A stretch of DNA of 64,000 nucleotides from Atherix ibis (Eukaryota > Arthropoda > Insecta > Diptera > Athericidae), in the NCBI GenBank assembly GCA_958298945.1, contig OY282606.1, forward strand, positions 88,171,696 to 88,235,695, written 5' to 3'. Shown piece by piece: positions 34,372 to 46,847 of this stretch. The translations under genes were made by a program, and so were the position numbers. The number at the start of each line of letters is the position of its first letter. Position 1 is the stretch's first letter. The notes below the pieces were generated by a model. The model did no database searches and had not been told where the DNA came from. It was given only the letters and a program-made list of their open reading frames with translations.

Positions 34372-35449
34372 TAGGGTTGTCCGGAAAGTAATTTCGTTTA
34401 TTTAATAAAAATTAAAGACGATTTTCTTATAATGATTTCATATTTTATTCAATTAAATATTGTCCAGTCTGATCCAATACGCTTTGCCATCTTTCTGGTA
34501 GTAGCATGATTCCACACTCATAAAATGTTTGTTCTTTGTTGGCAAAAAACTGCTCCAAGTAATTTTTGAGCCCCTCATTTGAATTAAACGGTTTACCATC
34601 TAAAAAAATGTGTGGAGACCAGAACAATTCATTATCGGAAAGTGCTAGGACTCCAGAGTATGGTGGGTGTGGCAGTATATCCCATCCGAACTCTAAAAGC
34701 TTTTGCCGAGTGGTCAAACTTGTATGTCGCTTCGCATTACGCTGTTGGATCACTATACCTTTCCTATTGACCAATTCTGGCCTTTTTTCTATAAGCGAAG
34801 AATAGAACCTCAAAATAAACGATTCCTTTGAAATCCCACCAAACTGATAGCATAATTTTTTTTTGATGAATATTGGCTTTCGAAGTGCTTTGAACCGGTT
34901 CATCTTTTCTACTCCAGGATCTTTCGCGCTTAATATTGTTATAGACAATCCATTTCTCGTCCCCAGTGATAAAACGCTTCAAAAATGGATTATTTTCTTG
35001 GTGTTTAAGAAGCAAATCAGAAACGTCAATGCGGACGGCACATTTTTTTTCCCGTAAGAAGATGGGGAACCCATATGCCGAGCTTTGAGATTAAACCTAG
35101 CCTTTTTCGATAAATTTGTTGGATCGATATTTTGCACATCACTTTTGGCACTGGCGCTCACTTAACACATCATCTCCATAAACATCGGATAATTTTTGTC
35201 TTGCATGAACAGCATTTTTATCTTTTCTATAGTAAAATAGCAAAATATGCCGAAATGGCAGTTTTTCACTTTCCATGTTTAAAAGGGTATCAACCAAAAA
35301 CTACTATGCAGAATCAATTAAATGTTTTTACAAGCAAGCCTTGCTATGTCAGCTATCAAAATACATATGATTATGCGGCTTAAGTATGAAGTTGGTTGTG
35401 ATAAAATACAATTAAGTCCTCTGTTGAGGAAACTTTCCGGACAACCCAA
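34372..35449 (-). mobile_element. mariner transposon, TIR type ttgggttgtccggaaagt
   Basis: The terminal inverted repeats TAGGGTTGTCCGGAAAGT and TTGGGTTGTCCGGAAAGT are flanked by TA on both sides (34370-34371, 35450-35451); the element is 1,078 bp. The transposase starts at 35276 (MESEKLPFRHILLFYYRKD) and meets a stop after about 45 residues where a tryptophan is usual. The frame is broken several more times. GDEKW, with the first aspartate, is kept (near 34945). The second-aspartate motif reads QQRNAKRHTS and the third reads YSGVLALSDNELF, so the active site is damaged. The C-terminus ends at 34445. It is closest, from memory, to mellifera-type mariners. Confidence 0.9.
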
Positions 35450-35451
35450 TA

Positions 35452-36044
35452 TTATGTAGACTGGTTGGGCAATCGGAATTTGCTTAGCAGATACGGCTTG
35501 GTAAGAGTAAATCGTAATTTGCTCATACCAAATAATCAGTCCCTTTGTTGCCCAAAATTTCCACATGACCTATACCCCAAAGCCAATACTGTTGGGGAGT
35601 AGTTTATATAGAATACGAGTATTGTTGAAAACAAGATCACTCGATAGTCCAAAAATTGATTTCACAGCTCCATAGCTGTCGCTTAAGTTGATGATGTTTC
35701 GATGTTTGGAAGCTCAAACTGCAATTTTCACCGCCCTCATAAAAAGGAAGACTCCACAATGAAGTTCGGGAATGTGGGGGGCATCAAATTCAATCACTAA
35801 AGAAGATATCGTGATATCGTCGCTGACCGCATATAGAAAAATTTCTGTAATCATTGAATCCATTCAACTGCTCTAGAAAAAGTTCCTGTCTTGCAAATAG
35901 AATTAGCCTTTTCCTACCTGTCCAGGGATGCACACTCTCTCATCTCTTTTTTCAATCATAGTTGCCTGTCATAAAAGGAGAGGGAAATTAAAAAATTCAC
36001 AGTAATAGTTGATGGAGCCTCTGTCAAGAGAAAGCGTTACTAAT
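35452..36044. other. spacer, nothing recognised
   Basis: This is mixed sequence of slightly higher complexity between the mariner and the LINE. Short frames on the minus strand (35318-35566) show no known family. Confidence 0.45.
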
Positions 36045-37745
36045 GAAAGCAAACATTTTTTATTTTTTATCTGCAACTACAATTTTATTGTAACAAGCAG
36101 ATTTACATAACATTTTAATTAACAATCTTGTGCATCATGAAGTGGGAGTAAACACCCATCGGTGTTTCTCCAAGTAACGGAAGTTATATTCCTCTAAAAA
36201 ATCTCTAGGCCATTATCTCTTAAGTCTCCGATGAGTGTTTCCGAGGAGGGAAGTACAAGACAATTCTCTCACAAGTGGACTATGATGATAGGGCAAACGA
36301 GAGTGAAATTTTTGATAGCGGGGAATGCACAGGTCTTGAACAAAGGGAACATTTAGGTCACGATGTATTATGTTGTTATGAACCTAAAAGGGGTGGGGGG
36401 CATCAATAATTTTACAGAGGATCTTCGATTGTACGGCCTGGCCGCGAAAGGAATTGGAACGTTTCGTTGAACCCCAAAGTTTCTATTCCATATGTCCAAA
36501 TAGGTTTTATAATTAATTGTATTGTAGATTAGAAGTTTACTATTGATTGTTAGTTTCGAGCGTTTGTCTGGTAGTTTAAGAAGTTGGAGGTAACGTCTAG
36601 TGGCTTGAAATTTTTTTAGTTTTCAATGAGGGTTCCATTTTAATCTCTTGTCTAGGCAAAGTCCCAAATAACGTACTTTATCATATTTTGGAGTCATGTT
36701 GCTATTAAGGTATAAAGGAGTAGGTTTTCCTTAACAAAATGTGAAAGTAATCCCTCTTCTGTTCATTAACCCTTACTCTCTATATCTTAAACCAGGATTG
36801 AAGGTTGTGGATATGGAATTGTAAATTGTTGGAAGCTATGTCAGGATTTATATAGATAGTAAGTATGGCCGTATCATCTGCATAAGTAGCAATGATAGTA
36901 TTAGGATCAGATGGGATGTCATGGGTATAAATATTATATAAAATGGGACCAAGGATACTGCCTTGTGGGAGTCCGGCTAGAATAGGGTATATTTTCGAGT
37001 ATTCTGAGTTAATTGCAACTTAAAAATATCGTTGGAAGAGATATGAATTTATGATAAGGTGGTATGTTTAAAGAAGAAAGGTCTTGAGTTTCCAGAGGAG
37101 TCCAGCATACCACACACGATTAAAAACTTGGAAGATATCTAAAAATAATCCTGGGCAATACTCTTACCTCTCAAGAGGGGATACAATATGTTCAACAATG
37201 CGATGGAATTGCTGAATAGTGGATTATTCAGATCGGAAGCCAAATTGGTGATCAGGAATAATTTTTTCATTAACTAGGACTGGGTGGAGTCGTTTTAGTA
37301 GGAGTTTTTCAAATATCTTACCAAGAATTGGTAAGAGGCTGATAGGTCTATAGGAGGAAGGAGAATTAATGGGTTTATTTGGTTTAAGAATCATTTTAAT
37401 GACAGAAAATTTCCAGAGTAAGGGAAAATAGGTTGTGCGCAGGATACTATTAAAAATATATGTGATTAAAACTAAACCTTTTCGGGAAATTTGCTTCAGC
37501 ATAGGAGCTGTTATTAGATCATAACCAGGAGATTTTTTATTGGGAAGGCGCAGAATTGTAGATTTAATTTCCGAGGACTTAAAATTTTTGGGAGGAAGAC
37601 TCATAGGGACTGGGAACATTAGTTCTTTGATGATTTTGTTAGTATGCGATTTGTCTTCTATATGATTATATGGAGCAAAAGTATTAACCAAATATTTAGC
37701 AAATACTTCGGCTTTTTCTTTATCTGTTTTTTGCCCAGTTACTGG
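36045..37745 (-). mobile_element. 5'-truncated Jockey-like LINE, inverted
   Basis: On the minus strand the element reads from the NWAKNRQRKS region (37743) through an ORF at 37691-37224 (SYRPISLLPILGKIFEKLL, PNKKSPGYDLIT) to the 3' end at about 36055 with a T-rich run. Several stops follow, and the later part reads LMQMIRP in the wrong frame where YADD is expected. It is the same family as the LINE in the tandem units and at 46908-48258. I could not find a target duplication. Confidence 0.85.
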
Positions 37746-38660
37746 GCAATATTTATGGTATAATATTTATTCAATCAAAATTTCTGATGGTAATATAAGC
37801 TTTTATGGGACGTTTTCCACCTCAATTGAAAATCTATTGTAAGAATAAATCCTTATCCCGCAGTACATAAAATCTAACAAATATCATTCTCTAGTAATCT
37901 TACAAGATTATTAAATGTAATTACTTAGTTATCAGTAAAAATGCTTTTTGCGATGCTCATAAAAAACTACGACTAGAAAATTGAAGAAATTTTTTTGTAA
38001 ATATTTTCAATCATCGTAATTGATCTAAATTATTTGGAAAAAATGTTTTTTTCTCAAGTAGAAAAGCTATTATATTTGATAAGAGATTATTTTTTTATTC
38101 CAATTAAGTAATATTTTTAAAACATAGCCCCAGATACTGGCAGATACTTTGAATTCTAACAAGTATGAAAAATTGTTAATATTTTTTTTTTCTCTTATAA
38201 TCTCTTATACAAAATATTTTTTGACAAAAAATTAAAAACTCATTAACAACTATGACTTATTATTTTTATATATTTTTTTTTTTCGTTATATAAAACATTA
38301 ACAGATATAAATTAAATAACCCGCATAAGTAAAGTTTTCAAAATTTTATTACCATCCAAATCAAATAAAGTGTTTTTTTTTTTATAAAAATATTTTTTTA
38401 TTAGAAAATTTTACTGTTTCTAAATGCTTAGTTGCACAGAGGTTATATAACATTAGCTGATGGTTTTTTTTTTACTCTCTTTTTAATACTTTAAAGCTTA
38501 TATTATAGAAACAGTAATCGGTTATTTTGATTCTTCGAAACATTAAATTTGATATCAAAATGAATTTTTTTTTATTGTGTGTCAATTTAGTTTATGAAAA
38601 ATAATAATAATTATAAGTTCAAAAAGCTATCAAAAATATTCAATACAATGATACTTAGTT
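37746..38660. other. AT-rich upstream region of gene D
   Basis: Long T and A runs and no coding sequence. A palindrome TTGCCCAG-tta-CTGGGCAA sits directly at the LINE edge (37733-37752). Confidence 0.5.
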
Positions 38661-38674
38661 CGGTTAAAATTTTG

Positions 38675-38712
38675 TATAAAATGTCGTAATGATGGTGACA
38701 AATTATTCAGTC
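38675..38712 (+). promoter_or_regulatory. candidate core promoter of gene D
   Basis: TATAAA at 38675-38680 is followed about 32 nt later by TCAGTC (38707-38712), a good match to the arthropod initiator. This gives a 5' UTR of about 90 nt. Confidence 0.55.
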
Positions 38713-38798
38713 TGAACTATCCGATCAGCGATCGTGCACGTATATTCAGTTCTTATTCAAAACTCTGTTGAAAAGTAATCGAAAGCAAAGCCTACAAA

Positions 38799-39993
38799 AT
38801 GTACAAATTCATTATAATTGGACTTTTCGCCCTCAGTAGCGGTATGTAAAAATAATCGATTTATTATTATTATTATTATTATTATAGCAAAGTAATTTGA
38901 TTTTTTAAATAAATTTTTAAAAATAACTTTGTTTTGTTTTTTTTTTTTTAATTTTAAAGTATTGGCAATCAATGTAACAGAATACAAGGATGAATTCATT
39001 GATATGGCGAAAAAATATGTTGTTGAAGAGTGCATGAATGAAGAATACATGAAGGTATAAAAATTTAAAAAAAAAAATTTCTTTATTAATGAATACAAAT
39101 AATACTAATAATTAATTAATTTTCGTTTTTAAGGAAAAATTCGCACCATACATGGGCTGCATTGTTGAGGAAGTCAGCCAAGATATGAGTACTTTCAATA
39201 AGGAAGATAAGGCTGAATATTTGAAATTGTAAGTAAATTTGTTTAAAAAAAATTAAAAATCGATCAGTTTTTCATTTAATATTTGATTTATGAAAATTTT
39301 ATTAATATTTTTAGCGTATGCAAACATCATGAAGCCGTTATTGGTTGTGCAGACAGAGCTGAACCAGAACTTAAAGCCTGCATTAAGCCTAAATACCATG
39401 AACTCTTTGATATCCTTTACAATATTATCAAAACTGCACCAAAATCAATTTGCAAAAGGACTACTGAAGAAGTTGAAGGTAAATTATTATTTAAAAAAAA
39501 AATCAGTTAAATAAAAGGAATTCATGTTTATATTTAACGTTTTTTTTTTATAGAATTAGTTGCAAAGAACATGGAATGCTTCGAAGGTGTATTCGATACT
39601 GCTAGTGCATGTTATAAGAGTGCATTCGCTAAGGAAGGCCAAACTCCATTGGAAGGCTTACAAAAATTCTTTGACTGCGGGTTAGTAGCAAATTTATATT
39701 AAATTAAAAAAAAAATTTTTTTTCCTAATTTTAATTATTTTAAGAAAAGGATTACTTTTTAAATATTTTTTTGCCAAATATTTTAATGACTTTAGTTTGA
39801 CGAATTTATTGTACAATATTTTGTTTTTTACTTATAACTTTCCATTTATAGTTGCAAAGTCCTCAACGCAGCTGAAGATTGCATTAAGAAGATAGACAGT
39901 GCCGAATTCGCTGAATCTGTTCATCCGCTTTTTGAATACATCAAGAAGCACTACTTCGAAGGAGTTACAACATGTGAAGACAACACCGTTTAA
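38799..39993 (+). CDS. secreted 12-cysteine protein D (27-kDa hemolymph protein / DUF1397-like)
   Basis: Exons 38799-38841, 38960-39054, 39134-39228, 39315-39478, 39554-39680 and 39852-39993 join to 221 aa with the same phases (1,0,2,1,2) and nearly the same exon sizes as the tandem genes. The signal peptide is MYKFIIIGLFALSSGVLA. All 12 cysteine positions align with A-C (for example VCKH, KACI, SICK, MECF, FDCGC, EDCI), and exon 2 has the sequon NVT. Overall identity to A-C is low, so this is an older paralog outside the array, probably closer to the ancestral gene. It has the clearest TATA and initiator of the four, and AATAAA at 40053-40058. The codons contain more G and C than in A-C, consistent with stronger constraint. 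Confidence 0.88.
38858..38885. repeat. (ATT)n microsatellite in intron 1 of gene D
   Basis: About eight ATT units in a row lie just after the 5' splice site region of intron 1. Confidence 0.85.
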
Positions 39994-40059
39994 ACTCTTT
40001 AAAAGTAATAAATGTTATATTTCAAATAGCGATTATATAATCGGCTATTATAAATAAAC

Positions 40060-43000
40060 AAAAATACGAAACTGACTCAAATATTTGTTTTTTAATTTAT
40101 ATTTGCCTTTTTTTCGTTGATACATTGCTTTTTAGGCAGTAGTTTAGCCAAAGATCGAATTAAATTGAATATTGGAAAAGTTGTCGATTATGTGAAGTGA
40201 TAAAGTTTTTGATATTGTTTGTATTTATTATATAATTGAGTGCACCAATATTTTTAATTTATAATTAATTTTTTCAAGCGTTTTATAGAAAATAACTTAT
40301 CTTGTACTAAAAAAGAGAATTATTCATGTTATAACTGGAAAAGTAAATCCCTCTCATTTAATTATAGTTTAAAAAATATGTCATATAAGATAAAATTTAT
40401 TTAGTTTAGGATCTTTTAATTACTGAATAGTATTTTAAAATTATTAAAACTTTTTCGAAAAGTGCATAAAAATTTTTTTAAACAAAGAATATATAAGGCT
40501 CACAGTAGATCGCTCAGTAGAAACCGTCAAGAGACTGTAAAGAAGGTGCTTTTCTTTAAAAATGAATAAGGAGAGACCGTATGATAACTGATTTGTTTTT
40601 ACCTGAACTTGTAGATTTTTAAGTTATTTTAAACAAAACAGCACCACAAGCCATATAACACATCATATTTTCATCTTCTTAGGCGAAAACTCTTCAGAAC
40701 GCGTAATTTCGAGATTTGATATTAATTAGCTTTCAAAATTGTACGATTTAACGCTATTTAAATTTTTCTTTAAGAACTACATAAACTTTACAACATTTTC
40801 AAATCAACATCCGCCAAGTAATAGAAGAATTTCATCTCGAAGTATACAAGAAAGTCATCAAAACTTAACTCGACAGGTTCGCCTTCTGTAAGAATTCTCA
40901 TTTTTACTCTTTTAATAAAATAATGGCAACATTCAAAAAATATAATAATTAAAAAATTTTATCAATTATTAAATTTTCAATATATTTGATATAATTTCAT
41001 TTTTTAATATATAAATTGGATACTGCTTGTTTATTACTATACGTTTGAATTCGAATAAAGTGAGAACGTTTTTCTAAGTTTAGTTTTGTAAAAACTTATT
41101 TGTAAATTAATATTAATTAAAACTAATTTTTTTTTACATAAAAAAATTATTAGTTTTAATTAATGTGTTGTGTTTTTTTTTTAATGAAATAAAAAATATT
41201 TAAAGCGTAAAAGTATTAGAAAAAATTTCTTATATTTAAAAAAAATATTTTCGGCTGGAATTTTCTCAATTTTCAAATAGTTATTATTTTATTTAATTTT
41301 ATGATAGTGAAAAAAAATATATTCTTTATTTTTTTTTTGTGTATAGTAAAATTGTTTTTTTTTTCTCTTTTAAATTGTGAAATAATTTTATAAGTTCATA
41401 ATTTATAGCTATAATAAAACTCATAACAAGTTCAAAGACTATCAAAAAATAGAAAATCAATAATTAAATCGTCAGTTTTTAATGTAAAAAAAATTTCCAT
41501 AATTAATTCTTCTGATTAGGAAATATTTCAAATAAACTTGTGAAAATATTAGTGATAAGCTTTTATTCTGAACTATTTCAGTAACTTTGTAGTTTGTACA
41601 TATTCTGATTAGTTATTAACGAAAAATGTGTACTAATCTTTTACTAGCAATCTATTTAATAAATAATTAACCAAAATAATTAGTGTAAAATTATGATTGC
41701 AATTTGAATTTAATTTTTTATTTCTCTAACTTGATTGGATTTAAAGAATTTAAAGAAGTTTCTACTAAATTTAAATAATTACATTGTTAAATAATATGTT
41801 TCACTTAAAGATCGGGATAAACAATGATCCAAGAATAGTTTTTTTATATTATTCAAAATCAAAATCAATCAAATTAAATGTTCATAATATATACTAAAAA
41901 AGGATATTTGGATAGAAATATGAAAATTTATCTTCTATATAAAAAATATGCATTTTTGGAATCAAATGCCATTTTTAAACACCTAAAAATATTAATAATT
42001 CAGTTTTTATAATTAAAAAGATGCTTTTTAGTGGAAAATGTCATTGATAAAAAATATAGTTTATTTAGTACCCAAACTGTGAGACAATATTTTTTACTTA
42101 TTATTTTATATAATCACGTATCGGGATATGATAATGAACAGATTCAAGTAAATATACACCGCACGAAGTGCATCAAAATTTTCCTGCTGGCTAAAATTAC
42201 AATACCTGCATTGCAGAACACCGTGACGTATTTTAAATTGAATTATCAGCAAAATTACTTCGTATTGTTAACAGCACTAATAATAATATATTCAAATAAT
42301 AATATATTTAGTTAAGGCATTATTTTCGTAGAAAGTGGAATAAAATCTATTATAAATTAATATAAACTTATAACAAGAAAATGTGCTATTTTTGATTAAA
42401 GTCTTATCCAAAAAATCATTATTTTTCCGTTCAATAATGAGAAATTAAACTTGAAGACGTATGATGAAAAAAAAAATAATTTTTCATCAAAAAAATGCTT
42501 CTCAAAAATTAAAAAGTAAGAGGTACTCATATGACTTTAGTAATTTTAAATATTATAATTGAATATATATAAAATCAACAGAAATTAAGAGCCGCTCTAT
42601 GAAGATATCGTCATAGCCACAGAAGGACATTGACGGAAATGGATCGTTCAGTATTCAGTAAACCAGTAAGAAGAAGCTGAATTTTCTAGAGCTAATAAAT
42701 ATTCAGTAAATAAATGATGATAAAAAATTTCTTTCATTTTGAAAAATTGCAGAGAAATATTTGAAAAAGGCATCTTCTTGTTATGCATTGCTCCAAATAG
42801 TGACATCTACATTATGGCAGGACGAACGTCACCGAAATTCAACAAAAAATAGTTATCAAGAAGAAACATTTTTGATAAGTACAATTGTTTAGTATAAAAT
42901 CTATTATTATTTTATATAAATATAGAATGTGCCTATTTAGGCTATAATAACAGGTAGCATCGCCTTATTTTCGGAATCGTTTATTCGCGATTCAATGTCA

Positions 43001-43520
43001 TTGAAAGGAAATTTTTCAACAGGATTTTGAATTTATTTTAAATACTATAAGAAAATTTGCAGATACTAAACATTTATTTTTAAACAAACAATTAAAGAAA
43101 AGAAAATTTTCATTTTTTCTAACTCAACTTCTTCGGCACCTAAACTACCGAGCCAATATCAATCAAATTTCGTTCAGTGGCCACATACCATATAAAAATT
43201 TTAATTTTTTCAATGTTAAATATTTTTACCAATGTCTTTAAAAATTAAACAAAAAATTGAAAAAATTTACCATAAAAATTAGGTTAATGGACGAATCAAT
43301 AAAAAATAAGTATAATTTATATACACGATGGTCCAAACTATCATATTTGCCCGACTTCCGGGCAATATCATTTTTCAACTCACCGGGAAAAAAATTCCAA
43401 AGTAACTAGTGAGGTTTTTTTAATTTTCAAACTATTAGTAGAAACATCATTAAGAATAAAACTAAAATAAATACTTAAAAAAAAAAGTAATTGTAAAAAA
43501 TTATTATTTTATTAGAATTA
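40060..43520. other. long AT-rich intergenic region
   Basis: No gene is supported over 3.4 kb. A TATATAAG box (40491-40498) with TCAGTA about 24 nt later is followed only by a nine-codon frame. The 94-codon frame at 42031-42315 has no family match and AT-driven composition. Confidence 0.55.
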
Positions 43521-43526
43521 GAAATA

Positions 43527-44636
43527 TCAAGTGTATAAGCTTAAATCCGCTGTTTTATAGAAAGCAAAAACAAATATATTCAAAGTACTTACCCTCGCTA
43601 GCTACACATTTTTCCTATCTCTCGGGCAACTTGTGGATACCACCCCAAAAAAATTCCTTCTCTTTCGAGGCAAACCACTCATCAAACCATTTCCGGACGT
43701 CTTCGTAAGAATCAAAGTGCTGCTCAACGAGCGCGTGGCCCTTCGACGAAAACATGTGGTAGGTGAATAAGCGGGGTGGAACAGCACCTCCCAGTTGGGT
43801 GTCTCCAAGTAGTTTCGGACCATTTTTGACGTGTGCGATGGTGCGTTGTCGTGGAGGAAAATCAGCTTGTCATGTCTTTGTTGATAATCCGTCATTTTTT
43901 CACGCAGAGCACAGTACAATTTGATCAGTTGTTGATGGTTGGCGTGATCAACCCACGATTTCTTGCGTTTAGAATTCTTGCAATATATACACTTTTCATC
44001 GCCTATTACAATCCGATGCAGGAACGACTTTCTTTTTGCCTGGTGAGCAATATTTCGCATGTGTTTTAGCGTCGCTTCATCTGCCTATCGTTCAATTCAT
44101 GCGGCACCCATTTTCCGAACTTAACAATCCTTCCCATGGCACGCAGACGTATGGAAATGGCTGTTTGAGTAACACTTAATTGCTCCGCGAGCATTTTTTG
44201 CGATTGGGTATCGTCTTTGTCCAAAAGAGCTTGCAATTGATGGTCCTCAACCTTTCTAGGCCGATTTTCACACTTCTTGTCCCACAAGTCAAAATTGCCG
44301 TCTTTGAACCGAAGAAACCATTCTCGGCACGTTGTTTCCGATAAATCACTGTCACTATAAGCCTCCATAAGCATTCGATGCGATTCAGTAGCCGATTTCT
44401 TCAAATTGAAGCAGAAAAGCAGAGCTTCCCGCATATGCTCTTTTTCTGGTACAAAACCAGACATGATTAACAAAGGAAAAATGTATGTTATTGTACGAAA
44501 TTGCTAACAATGTGCACTGATTAATGTTGATAAATGTAAAACTCATTAAAAAAAAAGTATGGCGTGGCCATGGTAGCTGAATGCGCTCACTCACGCCATC
44601 TATGACCAAACAGCGGATTTAAGCTTATACACCTGC
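43527..44636 (-). mobile_element. mariner transposon, mauritiana-like, copy 1
   Basis: TIRs of the type gcaggtgtataagcttaaatccgctg are flanked by TA (43525-43526, 44637-44638); the element is 1,110 bp. The minus-strand transposase begins at 44464 (MSGFVPEKEHMREALLFCFNLKKS) with an intact helix-turn-helix region to about 44066. A short frame break near the KRRKN segment leads to 44060-43602, with GDEK and LIFLHDNAPSHTS. About 50 residues between the first and second aspartates are missing, and the frame shifts after AYSP, losing the third aspartate. The N-terminal half is the best preserved of this family here. Confidence 0.93.
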
Positions 44637-44647
44637 TAATTATATAG

Positions 44648-45296
44648 AAAAGTAATGAGACACCTCCTCTATGAGTGGAATACAAGTTTTAACCTCGTCC
44701 GGTAACAGTGAGACTCTATAGAGTAGGATTAGTGAACTTGCGTTTTCAACGGTTTCTGCGAAAAATGGGACAACAAAATTTAGAGTAACGATGTACCCTC
44801 AAATTTTGTAACAAAATTATTAAATCCCTTAAAGAATGCTGCAACGATTCTTTGGAGGAATAGTCCTTACCAGAGCGTAAGTTTTTCGGTGGCGTAACGA
44901 CGTACTAGAAAACATCACACCATGTTGACTTGTAAAAAGATTCAACAAGCTAATCGGGAACAATTCTTATCCGAAGCGCAAATATTTTTCACGTCAAATC
45001 ACAGATCAGAGATTGCAGACACCTCGATGATCCACAATGACAATGCCCCTTATTATGTAGCCATCTCCATCAACTAGTTTTTGTCTTAAAAATCCATTAC
45101 TGTGGTTAGCCCAGCTCCATATTCACCTGTTTTAAGTCCTGTGACTGTTTTTTGTTCACACAAGATCTAAAAGGATGTCATATTGATGCTGTTCATAATA
45201 TCTACAGGAGTTTAAAGGAGGAGCACATGGCAATTCCAGTTAAAGCTTTTTAAAAAAAAGGAATGTTACAAAAAAGTCAGTCTCATTACTTTTTCC
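44648..45296 (+). mobile_element. decayed mariner, TIR type agaaaagtaatgagac
   Basis: The ends agaaaagtaatgagac (about 44650) and gtctcattactttttc (about 45279) are inverted. Inside, the plus strand reads MIHNDNAPYYVAIS near 45031, then APYSPVLSPV, like the second- and third-aspartate motifs of mariners. It is internally deleted. Part of it (44640-44960) is found inverted at 50640-50957. Confidence 0.7.
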
Positions 45297-45299
45297 GGT

Positions 45300-46845
45300 T
45301 TCCACAATTCGTATTTTGAAAGATTTAAAATAACATTGAGCAAAGTTCTAACTTGATAATTTTAAATGAATAGTAAAATTTAATGATTCTATTATGGCAT
45401 GTCTTTTTATTATTGTACCTAATTATTTTTTATATTAAATTCAATTTATATAAGCACGTAGGATACACGTATTTAGTAAAAAATCAAAATTCCGACGACA
45501 AATACTTAATTAAAAATCTTTAAAAATCAAAATTGAGTATATTTTTTATTATCTTTTGTTGGCAGCTTATTTGAATTAGAATTTATATTCAGAACTTGAG
45601 AATTTACAGCTTAGCTTTGTGCTCATAAATTAGCTGTGTGGGTGGATAATTTACCAAAAAACCTATACAAAATAGAATTCATCATCATAGAAAAATGAAA
45701 TAAATGAACATATTTTTTTTTTTTTTACACTCTAGTAGCAAGGTCAATATCAGTGTATGTACAATATATGAACAATTTCGTAGTTCTTCTATTTGTACAA
45801 TGCCCTTCATGGCATCTTGAATCTTTTGTATTCGAACAAAAGGAGAAGAAGCTCCAACAAGACCCTATTATTCAGCTAAATTATCCTATTCCATTCACTT
45901 ACTGGGCCTGATACAAATCTGGCAATTCCACACAATAGACTATAACACAATTTTGTGCTGTTACAACAGAAGCTGGAATTTGTTAGGCTTCTGATTCACC
46001 TACTTATTATTTCGCTCATGTTTAAGGACCCCCTTTTTTTGTAGATGTTATTGTTGTTACTCTATTTGTTTTTCTCTTAGAATCCTTGACCATTCCAATT
46101 CAATATTGTAGTGGTTATAATCCTCTTCCGATTTGGTTGCCAGTCAATCTGTACAATTTCTACGAAATTGCCAATAATCAATTGATTGTTTTATTGTTTA
46201 GATAAAAGAAAAATATACATAAGAGCTTATGCTAAATATTTTCTTCACATAATTTTGCACTTTTGATATTTTCCGTGATTTTTATATATTTTTTTCCACT
46301 TTACATACAATATTATATTTCGAATAAAAACTTATTCAAGAATGGTAATTGGAAAAACGCTGTACATAATTTTTCTGATTATTCCATTTTAATAGAAATA
46401 TTTTAATGCGTATTATTTATTTCATATCTAGAAAATTTTATAAAAACTAGCAACAATCAATAATGTTCAATTCATGACTACTTCAATTCTACTGAAAAAT
46501 AAAGTCCTCAATTACAAATAAAAATTTTGAATATTCAAAATTATGAGCATACACATAAAATTAACAAAGAAATAAATTTTTATTAAAAACAATTCAATAT
46601 TTATGAAAATTCTTACATTTAATAAAAAGCTTAGCTTTAAAAATAAGAATATTTTGAATTTAAATTCGTATAGGGATTTTTTAGGACAATTCGACAGATT
46701 TTCCAAGAGTTCCAATTACTTGCAAATAGCCCGACGAATGTAATCTGAAGTCTGATGAGATTTTTCCCAAAAAAAAAAATAAAAATATTTACTTGCATAT
46801 GTGAAAAAGACTTGCCTGCTCTTTAGTCATATTCCATCGTGAAAC
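45300..46845. other. AT-rich spacer
   Basis: The spacer contains the dispersed repeat at 45510-45685. The stretch 45840-46140 has more balanced composition, but no frame or family is recognised. The frame at 46512-46715 is AT-driven. Confidence 0.5.
45510..45685 (+). repeat. dispersed repeat, copy of 33575-33735
   Basis: See the entry at 33575-33735. This copy has an insertion of about 25 bp near 45630-45650. Confidence 0.7.
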
Positions 46846-46847
46846 TA

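Noticed and set aside
36045..37745. Target duplication for the inverted LINE
   Set aside because: The sequences beside the T-rich end (near 36045) and the 5' end (near 37745) do not match each other.
4394..39993. Odorant-binding protein identity for the four genes
   Set aside because: Odorant-binding proteins have six core cysteines with a C-X3-C pair and usual length near 120-150 aa. Here there are 12 cysteines, no C-X3-C pair and about 205 mature residues.
42031..42315. 94-codon frame as a host gene
   Set aside because: No signal peptide, family or splice context; composition is like the surrounding AT-rich DNA.
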